Part shown: positions 10,604 to 19,490 of the stretch, one piece after another
Layout of the letters: each line of letters begins with the position of its first letter
Numbering within the stretch: position 1 is the stretch's first letter
Assembly: GCF_001709345.1 (NCBI RefSeq)
Contig: NZ_MDTQ01000001.1
Span: 908,717 to 972,716, forward strand
DNA from: Terasakiispira papahanaumokuakeensis
Lineage (GTDB): Bacteria; Pseudomonadota; Gammaproteobacteria; Pseudomonadales; Halomonadaceae
Direction: 5' to 3'
DNA length: 64,000 nucleotides
Made by a program: the position numbers and the translations under genes
Notes under the pieces: model-generated
What the model saw: only the letters and a program-made list of their open reading frames with translations
The model's database searches: none
What the model was told of the DNA's origin: nothing

Positions 10604-11749
10604 GTGCGCTATGGAAGGGACTCATACGTGGACGACAAGCTGGCTACACCCGTATGCAAGCGCGTGGAAACTCAACCGTTTGGCCAGCTGCCGGATGGTC
10701 GTCAGGTTGAGATTTATCAATTGACCAATGCGCAGGCTATTGAGCTTCATATCACTCATTACGGTGGCACCATTGTGTCGCTGAAAACGCCAGATCATTC
10801 AGGTCATCTGGATGACATTGTTCTGGGATTTGACACTTTATCCGCTTATCTTTCAAAAGCTTATCAGCAGGTTAACCCTTATTTCGGTGCTTTGATTGGC
10901 CGATATGGCAACCGCATTGATCATGGCCGCTTTACCCTCAATGGCCAAGCCTACACTTTGGCTACTAATGATGGCACTCATCACCTCCATGGCGGTGATC
11001 AAGGCTTTGATCGCGTGTTATGGCAAGCCCAACCCTTTAGTCACGATACGGCCTCAGGAGTCGTGTTGCGTTATACCAGCCCGGATGGAGAAGAAGGTTA
11101 TCCCGGGACACTTGACGTTGAAGTGACCTATACCCTGACCGATCAGAACGAGCTGATCATAGACTATTGGGCAAAGACGGATCAGCCCACCCCTGTCAAT
11201 CTGACTCAGCATAGTTATTTTAATCTGGAAGGTGCTGGGCAGCGCTCCATTCTTGACCACCACCTCATGCTGAATGCTGAACAGTTTACGCCCGTGGATG
11301 AGTCATTAATGCCGACGGGGGAATTACGTGCGGTCGCCGGTACACCCTTTGACTTTAGGCAACCGACCCCTGTTGGCCAAAGGATTGATCAAGCCGATCC
11401 GCAGCTGAGTTATGGCCGTGGCTATGACCATAATTTCGTATTAAACCGTGATCAGGCTGGGGCGGATGAGGTGGTGGTTGCGGCTCGTTTATGGGCGCCA
11501 TCCAGTGGTCGGGTCCTAGAAGTTGCCACCACTGAGCCGGGTATTCAGGTTTACTCGGCCAACGCTTTAGCTGGTGATTTAACCGGCCACAAGGGGCAGG
11601 TTTATTCCCGGCATGCAGGCTTGGCTTTGGAAACCCAGCACTTCCCGAATGCCCCGAATCAGGCGAATTTCCCCAACACAATTTTGATGCCTGGAACCGA
11701 TTACCACTCAAGGACCGTACTGCGCTTTTCAACCTTTTCGACCCAGTAG
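10604..11749 (+). CDS. galM: Aldose 1-epimerase (mutarotase)
   Basis: Interconverts the alpha and beta anomers of an aldose. The frame is open further upstream, but a GAGGAGA ribosome site at 10591-10597 lies inside that extension and points to the GTG at 10604, giving 381 residues, close to the usual GalM size. Family motifs include NRIDHGRFTLNG, HLHGGDQGFDRVLW, QHSYFNLEG with its catalytic histidine, and EPGIQVYSAN with the catalytic glutamate. It sits between the aldose dehydrogenase and the arabinose-type ABC importer, in the same direction, so it probably supplies the anomer used by the dehydrogenase. Confidence 0.9.
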   Translation: MRYGRDSYVDDKLATPVCKRVETQPFGQLPDGRQVEIYQLTNAQAIELHITHYGGTIVSLKTPDHSGHLDDIVLGFDTLSAYLSKAYQQVNPYFGALIGRYGNRIDHGRFTLNGQAYTLATNDGTHHLHGGDQGFDRVLWQAQPFSHDTASGVVLRYTSPDGEEGYPGTLDVEVTYTLTDQNELIIDYWAKTDQPTPVNLTQHSYFNLEGAGQRSILDHHLMLNAEQFTPVDESLMPTGELRAVAGTPFDFRQPTPVGQRIDQADPQLSYGRGYDHNFVLNRDQAGADEVVVAARLWAPSSGRVLEVATTEPGIQVYSANALAGDLTGHKGQVYSRHAGLALETQHFPNAPNQANFPNTILMPGTDYHSRTVLRFSTFSTQ

Positions 11750-11777
11750 TGGGTGGCCAGTAGAGGTGGATAGCTCC

Positions 11778-11801
11778 AGGCTCATCGGCTGAGATGAGCC
11801 T
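11778..11801 (+). other. Intercistronic hairpin upstream of araF
   Basis: A perfect 9-bp stem (AGGCTCATC at 11778-11786 with GATGAGCCT at 11793-11801) with a 6-nt loop and no T-tract. It lies between galM and araF. It could stabilise the downstream message or partly stop transcription; the sequence alone does not decide. Confidence 0.5.
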
Positions 11802-11877
11802 CATTACGACGATGTCATTAACACAATAAACAGTACAACAACCAAAACAACAACCAAGCAATGAAAGGAGTCTTCAC

Positions 11878-12870
11878 ATGCGGATCACTCAGGTCTTAAC
11901 GCATTGTGCGCTATTGGGCACCTTACTGGTGGCCCCTTGGGTTCAAAGTCAGGCACAAGAGGATATCAAGATAGGCTTTATCGTGAAGAAACCCGAGCAG
12001 GCGTGGTTTATCAATGAACAGCGGGCTGCGAGCGAAATGGGTAACAAATTAGGGTTCGAGGTGGTCCGTCTAGGTGGTGAGGATGGCCAAGCAGTATTAA
12101 GCGCGATTGATAACTTGTATGCCCAAAATGCACAGGGATTTGTCATTTGCCCGCCCGATGTCCGTCTTGGGCCTGCGATTATGCATCGGGCCAGACAATA
12201 TGACATGAAAGTCATTACCGTGGACGATCAGTTTGTGACCGCTGATGGTCAGCCGATCGAGGATGTGCCTCACCTCGGGATGTCGGGGACTAAAATTGGT
12301 CAACAGGTGGGCGAGGCCATTGTTGTCGAAATGAAGACCCGAGGCTGGGATCCTAAAGAAGTCGCAGCCTTACGTATCTCCAATAATGAATTACCGACTG
12401 CTGTTGAGCGTACCGATGGTGCGACCCAGTCGTTATTAGCCGCAGGCTTCCCTGAAGATCATATTTTTGATGCGCCTCAGCAAAATACCGATACCAGTAG
12501 CGCTTTTTCTGCCGCATCGCCGGTATTGGCGCAACACAGTGATTATAAACACTGGGTGATTTATGCGCTGAATGAAGAAAGTGTACTCGGTGGTGTACGG
12601 GCGACTGAGCAGTATGGCCTGGACGCACAAGATGTTATCGGTGTGGGGATTAACGGTTCTGGGGCCGCTTTTGCTGAGTTCTCCCGGGAAAAACCGACCG
12701 GTTTTTTTGGCACTGTGGCAGTGAGTTCGACCATGCATGGCCGTCAAACGGCTGAAAATCTCTACTACTGGATTACCGAAGGCAAAGTACCTAAGGCCAA
12801 TACTGAAACCGCAGGGACCTTGATGACGCGTGACAACTGGCAGGCGGTGCGCAAAGCACTGGGCCTGTAA
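11878..12870 (+). CDS. araF: L-arabinose-type ABC importer, periplasmic binding protein
   Basis: A 330-residue secreted sugar-binding protein. It has a signal peptide ending near VQSQAQ and a strong AAAGGAG ribosome site just upstream. It is colinear with E. coli AraF: GFIVKKPEQAWF, GFEV, AIDNLYAQNAQGFVIC, YDMKVITVDDQFV, VLGGVRATEQYG, IGVGINGSGA, LMTRDNW. The substrate is therefore probably L-arabinose, possibly also D-galactose. The adenine/cytosine-rich leader and the strong ribosome site fit the usual high expression of binding proteins. It heads the araFGH gene set. Confidence 0.93.
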   Translation: MRITQVLTHCALLGTLLVAPWVQSQAQEDIKIGFIVKKPEQAWFINEQRAASEMGNKLGFEVVRLGGEDGQAVLSAIDNLYAQNAQGFVICPPDVRLGPAIMHRARQYDMKVITVDDQFVTADGQPIEDVPHLGMSGTKIGQQVGEAIVVEMKTRGWDPKEVAALRISNNELPTAVERTDGATQSLLAAGFPEDHIFDAPQQNTDTSSAFSAASPVLAQHSDYKHWVIYALNEESVLGGVRATEQYGLDAQDVIGVGINGSGAAFAEFSREKPTGFFGTVAVSSTMHGRQTAENLYYWITEGKVPKANTETAGTLMTRDNWQAVRKALGL

Positions 12871-12881
12871 TTGAGACATCA

Positions 12882-14390
12882 ATGGAGGCGGCCGGTATGT
12901 CTGATCCTTATCTGCGTTTTGATCATATCAGTGTGATCTTTCCCGGTGTACGTGCTTTGGATGGTGTGAGCTTCGCTGCCCATGCCGGGCAAGTCCATGC
13001 CCTGATGGGCGAAAATGGGGCCGGAAAATCGACCTTATTGAAAGTCTTAAGTGGTGTTAATCAACCGGCAGAAGGCGCGCTCTGGATTGATGGGCACCGC
13101 CATGTCTTTAGCAATACCCGAGAAGCCTTGAGTGAAGGGGTTGCCATCATTTATCAGGAGTTGACGCTCTCCCCCAATATGTCGGTTGCTGAGAACCTGT
13201 TATTAGGCCAATTACCGGCTCGGCAAGGCCTGATTGATCGGCAGCAGCTGCGGCAGCGTGCACTTGAAGTCTTGAACGATTTGGGAGAGACCTCGATTGA
13301 TCCGGCAATGAAGGTACGTGATTTATCGATTGGCCAGCAGCAAATGATCGAAATTGGGCGTGCCTTGCTACGGGATGCGCGAATTATTGCCTTTGATGAG
13401 CCCACCAGTAGTTTATCAGTGCAGGAAACCCAGCAACTCAAACGTATCGTCAAACGGTTACGCGATGAAGGGCGGGTCGTGCTCTATGTGACGCACCGGA
13501 TGGAAGAGGTGTTTGATCTATGTGATGCGGTCACCATCTTCCGCGATGGTCAGCACATTCGGACCCATGAGGACATGAGTGAACTGACACATGACCTTCT
13601 GGTGAGCGAAATGGTGGGGCGTGATATTGACGATGTCTATGGCTATCGGCCTCGTCAGGTTGGCGACATTGTGCTTGATGTGGCCGGTATTGAGGGGCGT
13701 GGGTTGCGTTCGCCTGCGAGCTTCACCGTGAAGCGGGGCGAGGTGTTGGGCTTTTTTGGCTTGGTGGGCGCCGGGCGGAGTGAGTTGTTGCGGCTGGTGT
13801 GTGGTGTTGAGCAACCGAAGGCTGGTCAGATCCATTTTCGGAATGAGTCCTGTCAATTTCAACATCCCGCCGAAGCGATTCGGTCGGGGATTGCCATGTG
13901 CCCGGAGGACCGTAAAGCGCAGGGGATCTTCCCTGTCGCCAGTGTCGCCGACAATTTGAATATCAGCTGTCGCCGTTTTTTTAAGCGCTGGGGGATTTTT
14001 CGGCATGGGCGCCGGGAACGGCGTAATGCCGAGTCCTACATCCAGCAGCTTCGGATTAAAACCCCCAGTGCTAAAACACCGATCAGTACCTTGTCTGGCG
14101 GCAATCAGCAAAAAGTGATTCTGGCGCGCTGGCTGGCTGAAGAGATTGACCTTTTGATCATGGATGAACCGACTCGAGGGATCGATGTCGGGGCCCGTCG
14201 AGACATCTATAGCCTGCTCTATGACCTAGCTGAAGCGGGCAAAAGTGTTGTGGTGATCTCCAGTGATCTGGCCGAAGTGAGTGCTATATGTGATCGCATT
14301 GCGGTCATGCGCGGTGGTGAATTGATTGATGTCGTTGCGCGGGATGCGGCAACACCTGAACGTCTGCTTGGGCTGGCGCTACCGGCCTGA
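12882..14390 (+). CDS. araG: L-arabinose-type ABC importer, ATPase
   Basis: A double-domain sugar ABC ATPase that energises AraH. The encoded frame begins at 12882; an alternative ATG at 12897 (MSDPYLRFDHI) has GGAGGCGGCC upstream and may be the real start. The first half has Walker A GENGAGKST, signature LSIGQQQ and Walker B IIAFDEPTSS. The second half has the degenerate Walker A typical of this family (GLVGAGRSE), signature LSGGNQQK and LLIMDEPTRGIDVG. It is highly similar in layout to E. coli AraG, including CPEDRKAQGI. It follows araF by 11 bp and precedes araH by 24 bp. Confidence 0.94.
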   Translation: MEAAGMSDPYLRFDHISVIFPGVRALDGVSFAAHAGQVHALMGENGAGKSTLLKVLSGVNQPAEGALWIDGHRHVFSNTREALSEGVAIIYQELTLSPNMSVAENLLLGQLPARQGLIDRQQLRQRALEVLNDLGETSIDPAMKVRDLSIGQQQMIEIGRALLRDARIIAFDEPTSSLSVQETQQLKRIVKRLRDEGRVVLYVTHRMEEVFDLCDAVTIFRDGQHIRTHEDMSELTHDLLVSEMVGRDIDDVYGYRPRQVGDIVLDVAGIEGRGLRSPASFTVKRGEVLGFFGLVGAGRSELLRLVCGVEQPKAGQIHFRNESCQFQHPAEAIRSGIAMCPEDRKAQGIFPVASVADNLNISCRRFFKRWGIFRHGRRERRNAESYIQQLRIKTPSAKTPISTLSGGNQQKVILARWLAEEIDLLIMDEPTRGIDVGARRDIYSLLYDLAEAGKSVVVISSDLAEVSAICDRIAVMRGGELIDVVARDAATPERLLGLALPA

Positions 14391-14414
14391 TAGCTAACTC
14401 TTAGGATAAGTAAA

Positions 14415-15425
14415 ATGACTGCAAACCGATTGACTGAAGAAGTGGGGATGTCGGCGCAACCAGCGGGTCAACAAGGGCTGATGAAATTGCTACGGACCTT
14501 GTTGGATACCTCAGGTTTGATTGCGATTTTCGTGCTGCTGTTTATGGCGCTGGCCCTATTAATTCCTGACTTTATGACGGGGCGTAATATGGTTGGGCTG
14601 CTGCTGTCGATTACCCTCATTGGCAGTTTAGCGACAACGATGATGCTGGTACTGGCTTTGGGCGAGGTCGATTTATCTGTGGCCTCCATTGTGGCTTTTG
14701 CCGGTGTCGTGGCCGCAGTGGCAACGACCAGTAGTGGCAGTGTCTTGATCGGAGTGATCAGTGGCATTCTGGCCGGTGGGGCTGTTGGCGCTTTCAATGG
14801 ATTGGTGATCGCCAAATTCGGCATCAACTCGTTGATCGCGACTTTGGCCGCGATGGAGTTCGTTCGTGGGCTGGCCTATATCACCTCCGGTGGTGATGCG
14901 GTGATGATTACCGTACCGGCATTTTTTGAGTTGGGCAGTGCAGCGTTTCTAGGGCTGACGTTACCGGTATGGACGATGTTGGCTTGTTTTCTGATCTTTG
15001 GTGTTGTACTCAATATGACGGTATTTGGCCGTAACGTGCTGGCCACTGGTGGCAATGCTGAAGCGGCGGCATTAGCTGGCGTGAATGTCCGGCGTTTAAA
15101 AATTATTGTATTTGGCCTTCAGGGCGTTGTCGCGGGTATCGTCGGCGTGCTGCTAGCGTCCCGTATGGGGTTAGGTGACCCGAATACTTCGATGGGGCTT
15201 GAGCTCGCGGTGATTTCGGCTTGCGTGCTAGGCGGTGTTGCATTATCGGGGGGTGTCGCGACGATTACCGGTGTCGTGGTTGGGGTGCTGATTATGGGGT
15301 GTGTTCAAAATGCGATGGGCCTTTTGAATGTACCGACCTTCTATCAGTACCTGGTGCGTGGCGCTATTTTGCTGTTGGCCGTCATGTTTGACCGCTGGAA
15401 GCAAACCCGTCGCCAGTCTCATTAG
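14415..15425 (+). CDS. araH: L-arabinose-type ABC importer, permease
   Basis: A 336-residue inner-membrane permease of the BPD_transp_2 (ribose/arabinose) type with about 8-10 hydrophobic segments. The family loop ALGEVDLSVASIVAFAGVVA and the ATPase-contact region FGRNVLATGGNAEAAALAGV are present, followed by ACVLGGVALSGG. It has a 35-residue hydrophilic N-terminus; an internal ATG (MSAQPAG) 30 bp downstream is an alternative start. It is the last gene of the sugar cluster and converges on betT. Confidence 0.93.
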   Translation: MTANRLTEEVGMSAQPAGQQGLMKLLRTLLDTSGLIAIFVLLFMALALLIPDFMTGRNMVGLLLSITLIGSLATTMMLVLALGEVDLSVASIVAFAGVVAAVATTSSGSVLIGVISGILAGGAVGAFNGLVIAKFGINSLIATLAAMEFVRGLAYITSGGDAVMITVPAFFELGSAAFLGLTLPVWTMLACFLIFGVVLNMTVFGRNVLATGGNAEAAALAGVNVRRLKIIVFGLQGVVAGIVGVLLASRMGLGDPNTSMGLELAVISACVLGGVALSGGVATITGVVVGVLIMGCVQNAMGLLNVPTFYQYLVRGAILLLAVMFDRWKQTRRQSH

Positions 15426-15466
15426 GGGCAGTATTGATGATTAGCTTATATTAACGATGTGATGCG

Positions 15467-15498
15467 CCTGGAGAAGCCGTGATCACGGCTTCTCCAGG
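15467..15498. terminator. Perfect 32-nt palindrome between convergent araH and betT
   Basis: CCTGGAGAAGCCGTGA at 15467-15482 is followed at once by its exact reverse complement to 15498. As RNA from either strand it forms a hairpin of about 13-14 bp. Neither side has a strong T-run, so it may be a bidirectional terminator or a message-stabilising end. Confidence 0.6.
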
Positions 15499-15537
15499 CT
15501 TGGATGTTGTTTAAAGCGACATTATCAAGTGCTGCTT

Positions 15538-17550
15538 TTATTGGGTTAGATGCAGAAAGTGAAGGTGGCTTTCGTATTGACTCAATAGGTTGGTAATCAC
15601 TTGTGACTTACTGTAATTATCAATGGTGTAGTGTTGGCCACCCTCATATAAGAAAACTTCTGCACGGTAGCTGACCTTATCAGACCTATCCTGAATGTCT
15701 TGTAGACTGTTCATGGTATAAATAGGTGCATTGAGGGCACGCACTCGAACGCCGTAAATAAAGTCAGGGGCGTTGCCATGATCGACCCGGATATAACAAT
15801 GCTCATCTGTTTCGACTATCTTCACATCCAATGATTGTTTCTCAAACTCCTTCGCAACTTCCTGCATGGCGGGAATAACCGTTTTTTTGATGAATTGCTG
15901 AATCTGTTGGCGTTGCGGCGTTGACATCATCTTTTGTAGCCGACTCTGCCAATCTTGATTCTGGTTGGGGTCGACCCCACTGGGGATTGAATTCAAATGA
16001 TGGATACTATCGCGTTTGATCACTTCCATCCGTAATGATTTAAATAATCCAAACCCAACAAGAATGATAATGGGTGCAAAAGGCAATGCTGAAGCCAGTG
16101 ATGCCGCTTGTAATGCGGATAAAACATCTTGACCGCCTGCCAGAATCAGTGCAGCTGCAACGAGGCCTTCAGAGACCGCCCAGAAAACACGTTGCCAAGT
16201 TGGAGACTCTCCATTATCGCGAGAAGTCAGTGTATCGATCACCATAGAGCCTGAATCAGCGGAGGTCACAAAAAAGGTGATGACTAATAATGTCGCGAGC
16301 ACTGACGATACTGTGGCCAGAGGGAGTGTATCCAGGAATTTGAAGAGTGATGTGGAGACATCATTAAAGACCTGATCGACCAAGTTCGGCATGCTGCCGG
16401 AGAGGATGCCATGCAGTGCGGTATCGCCAAAGGCTGTTAACCAAATGATGGTGACACCAACAGGTACAAACAGCACGCCTAAAACAAACTCACGAATAGT
16501 ACGTCCGCGTGAAATTCGCGCAACAAACATGCCGACAAAAGGCGACCAAGCGATGAACCAAGCCCAATAGAACAGCGTCCAGCCTCCGAGGAAACTATCG
16601 GTTTTGTCGTTACCGGTATAGGCATAAAGGTTAAATGTCATATCGACGATTGAAGACACGTAAGTGCCGACATTTTGCGCTAGCGACTGGAAGATAAATA
16701 AAGTCGGGCCGACGATAATTACAAATACCAACAGTGTCAGTGCTAGCTTCAGGTTCCATTCTGAGAGGCGCCGAATACCATTATCCAATCCCAAGACGAC
16801 CGAGAGCGTCGCCATGGCCGTTACGGCAATCACTAAAATCAATTGTACGACGACATTTGCTGGAATATTAAACAGATAGTTTAAGCCTGAGTTTATCTGT
16901 AGAACACCAAGCCCTAGAGAGGTGGCGATTCCGAACATCGTGCCGAACACAGCAATGACATCAACCAAATGGCCGATCGGGCCATAAATGCGTTGGCCTA
17001 TCAGTGGATACAGAGCAGAACTAATACGCAGTGGAAGCCCATGACGGAAGCTGAAATAGGCCAATGCCAAAGCCACAATGGCATAAACCCCCCAGGCATG
17101 AAGGCCCCAATGGAAAAAGGTGAGGCGCATTGCACTCTGAGCTGCGACGGCTGTTTCGGCTGAACCTACGGGTGGGGTCGCAAAATGAAAGACGGGTTCG
17201 GCGACGCCGTAAAAGATCAATCCAATCCCCATGCCAGCTGAAAACAACATGGCAAACCAAGACGTATAGCTATAATCCGGTTCGCTATGATCAGGGCCTA
17301 GTTTGAATTCACCGAAGCGGCTTAAGGCCAGAATCAACGCCAGGATTAAATAGACTCCCATGGCCACCAAATAAAACCAGCCAAAAGTTTCGATAATCCA
17401 GCCTTGTACCTGGCTGAATAGATGTCCCGCTAATGTAGGCATGGCAATGGTGAAGGTTAGAAAGGCGAGAATGAGCAGTGCCGAAGGATAAAAGACAGCA
17501 GGATGAATGCTCTCTGTATGCTGAGATAATCTTGATCGATGTGATTTCAT
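15538..17550 (-). CDS. betT: BCCT-family choline/glycine betaine transporter
   Basis: A 670-residue inner-membrane carrier of the betaine/choline/carnitine family with 12 predicted membrane segments. The family signature WTLFYWAWFIAWSPFVGMFV is followed by ARISRGRTIREF. After the last segment (about residue 500) there is a hydrophilic cytoplasmic tail of about 160 residues, as in BetT (E. coli BetT is 677 residues). In BetT this tail tunes activity to osmolarity. Proton-coupled choline uptake for betaine synthesis is the likely role; no betAB genes are nearby. It diverges from a LysR regulator. The ribosome site is weak. Confidence 0.88.
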   Translation of the reverse strand: MKSHRSRLSQHTESIHPAVFYPSALLILAFLTFTIAMPTLAGHLFSQVQGWIIETFGWFYLVAMGVYLILALILALSRFGEFKLGPDHSEPDYSYTSWFAMLFSAGMGIGLIFYGVAEPVFHFATPPVGSAETAVAAQSAMRLTFFHWGLHAWGVYAIVALALAYFSFRHGLPLRISSALYPLIGQRIYGPIGHLVDVIAVFGTMFGIATSLGLGVLQINSGLNYLFNIPANVVVQLILVIAVTAMATLSVVLGLDNGIRRLSEWNLKLALTLLVFVIIVGPTLFIFQSLAQNVGTYVSSIVDMTFNLYAYTGNDKTDSFLGGWTLFYWAWFIAWSPFVGMFVARISRGRTIREFVLGVLFVPVGVTIIWLTAFGDTALHGILSGSMPNLVDQVFNDVSTSLFKFLDTLPLATVSSVLATLLVITFFVTSADSGSMVIDTLTSRDNGESPTWQRVFWAVSEGLVAAALILAGGQDVLSALQAASLASALPFAPIIILVGFGLFKSLRMEVIKRDSIHHLNSIPSGVDPNQNQDWQSRLQKMMSTPQRQQIQQFIKKTVIPAMQEVAKEFEKQSLDVKIVETDEHCYIRVDHGNAPDFIYGVRVRALNAPIYTMNSLQDIQDRSDKVSYRAEVFLYEGGQHYTIDNYSKSQVITNLLSQYESHLHFLHLTQ

Positions 17551-17769
17551 GGACAGCTTATTGAGTCTTTGTTGATGAGAGGTGGGCGTTGATCGTGCAA
17601 AAGTGGGATCAGGAACCTCTTCTCATATTTTGATAAACGGTTTTAATGGGCTTTGAATGCTTTAAAGAAAGAGAAGCGATTGGTCCTTGTACCCAATGAG
17701 CGGTGCATTATGTGGAGCGGTTATTTATTATGAAAATGATTTTATATGATGAGGGGATTATGAATCGTA

Positions 17770-18669
17770 ATGAGTGATTCTGTTGTTCGATATTTAGACC
17801 CGCTTTTACTGAACACTTTTGTCCATGTCGTTGACCACGGCGGCTTTACGGCGGCAGCACAAGTGCTGCATATGGCCCAACCCACTGTGAGTGCTCATAT
17901 TCGTCGTCTGGAAGGTGTTTTAGCGCAGCCTTTGTTAGAGCGTCATCATCCAATGCCGGTACTGACGCATATGGGGGAACGTGTATTAAGTCATGCGCGT
18001 CAATTACTGACGTTACACCGGTTGGCTTGGCAAGATTTGAATGAAACACGTCTAGAAGGGGTGGTGAGACTCGGAATTCCGGATGATTATGTCGTCTATC
18101 TACCCGAAGTGTTAGCCGTTTTTGAACAACAATTTCCCGCGGTTCGATTGGAGGTGTTATGTGGTTTAAGTGTTGAGCTGTTGGATCAGCTGCAAATGGG
18201 GTGCCTGGATTTAGCCATCACCACACGCCAGCCGAATAGTCCTGGCGGTGAAGTATTATGTCGTGAACCGTCACTTTGGGTGTGCGGGGCGGGTCATGCT
18301 CCTCACCTACGACGGCCTATCCCATTGGCGGTCTCCCGAGATGGTGTGTGTATCTTTCGTGAGCGGGCGATTCAAGCATTAGATATGGCCGGAATTGACT
18401 GGCATATTGCTTATACTAGCGCCAGTTTATCTGGCTTGTCTGCTGCTGTTAAAGCAGGGTTGGCGATGACAGTGATGACACCCTCCATGTTGGGAGGAGG
18501 GCTGAAGTTTCTGGATGCCGCTGCAGGGTTGCCGATGTTGCCAGATACTGAAATTGCTATTCATTATCGTGCTGATGCTTTGAATGAAGCCTCAAAACAA
18601 CTCGCTATGATGCTGAAGTCTCATATGCAAAGACGGGATGAATTGAAACATTCATCGCATGGAGTATGA
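17770..18669 (+). CDS. LysR-family transcriptional regulator
   Basis: A 299-residue regulator. The N-terminal winged helix-turn-helix (LLNTFVHVVDHGGFTAAAQV, then QPTVSAHIRRLEG) is followed by a LysR effector-binding domain starting near residue 90 (GVVRLGIPDDY). It is transcribed divergently from betT across 219 bp, so control of betT is plausible, though LysR regulators often act elsewhere. The start codon has a GAGGGG about 13 bases upstream, a loose fit. The effector cannot be deduced. Confidence 0.9.
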   Translation: MSDSVVRYLDPLLLNTFVHVVDHGGFTAAAQVLHMAQPTVSAHIRRLEGVLAQPLLERHHPMPVLTHMGERVLSHARQLLTLHRLAWQDLNETRLEGVVRLGIPDDYVVYLPEVLAVFEQQFPAVRLEVLCGLSVELLDQLQMGCLDLAITTRQPNSPGGEVLCREPSLWVCGAGHAPHLRRPIPLAVSRDGVCIFRERAIQALDMAGIDWHIAYTSASLSGLSAAVKAGLAMTVMTPSMLGGGLKFLDAAAGLPMLPDTEIAIHYRADALNEASKQLAMMLKSHMQRRDELKHSSHGV

Positions 18670-18724
18670 ATGACAGCAGGTGTTTACCCTATTCAATGGG
18701 ACGCTTTACCGTCGGATCGGGACA

Positions 18725-19168
18725 CTATTGTTTCGACAAGCTGTCGAGCATGTCGCGGATGACGGGGTCTTCAACTGCTTGAGCGCAATCTTTCAAAACT
18801 GAACGGGTGTGATCGGCGAGTTCACGCGGACCTGGTGTCGGCGGTGGGGGCGGTGGCAGTGGACGCACCCGCGTGGTTAATTGTTCCACTTCTGGTAGGT
18901 CTCGGCGTATTGCACTGAGCAATTGTGGTTTTAAAAAACGCAAATGAGTGGCGTGTTGAGCTGAATCGACCAGGAGTGTGATCTGCCCGTCGGCAAAGGC
19001 GGACAAACGGCAATGCTCTACCATGTGGGGAGGTAAGTGACGTTTAATAATTGTTTCTACATGTTGCAATTGCTCCGCTTTTTTGAAGATTAACTGCCAT
19101 CGTGAAGATTCTTTGTTAATCACATCACGTAATGATTTTGTTCTGCCTGCTCTTGCCCGTATACTCAT
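18725..19168 (-). CDS. dciA: DciA-like DUF721 protein (replicative helicase loader family)
   Basis: A 147-residue protein of the DUF721 family, whose studied members (DciA) help load the replicative helicase DnaB. The start at 19168 (MSIRARAGRTKSLRDVI) has GAGG about six bases upstream; a longer reading to 19231 lacks such a site. The DUF721 core runs from about 20 to 105 (LPPHMVEHCRLSAFADGQITL, then LRFLKPQLLSAIRR). A proline-rich linker (PLPPPPPPTPGP) and a short helical tail follow. It lies opposite the M23 peptidase gene that precedes secA, its usual neighbourhood in gammaproteobacteria. lpxC, a common companion, is not in the window. Confidence 0.85.
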   Translation of the reverse strand: MSIRARAGRTKSLRDVINKESSRWQLIFKKAEQLQHVETIIKRHLPPHMVEHCRLSAFADGQITLLVDSAQHATHLRFLKPQLLSAIRRDLPEVEQLTTRVRPLPPPPPPTPGPRELADHTRSVLKDCAQAVEDPVIRDMLDSLSKQ

Positions 19169-19490
19169 TGCAGCCTCGTTAATACTGTGGCCCTCAACCG
19201 GAAATAGAGATGATAAGTCCGTCCGGTACACCTGATGAGATGTGTGCTTCTTGAAGGTTTAAACCGTTTGAAATGGGATGGCAAAGCTTTTATTTAAAGG
19301 TATTCGCATATTCCGTATAAAGGGCCTGCATCACGCGCCCCAACAACGGTTTCAACTTTCGGCTTAACATGATCTGTAGCAGGTGCCGACATCATCACGG
19401 ATTAAAACATGACGTGATCACGATGTATGTCAAAGAGGGAGAGTACCTTAAGGCCTATAACGACACCAAGGGGCAGGAACAGGAAAAGGC

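Noticed and set aside
13518..14111. 197-codon minus-strand frame inside araG
   Set aside because: Complete shadow of the ATPase gene; no independent support.
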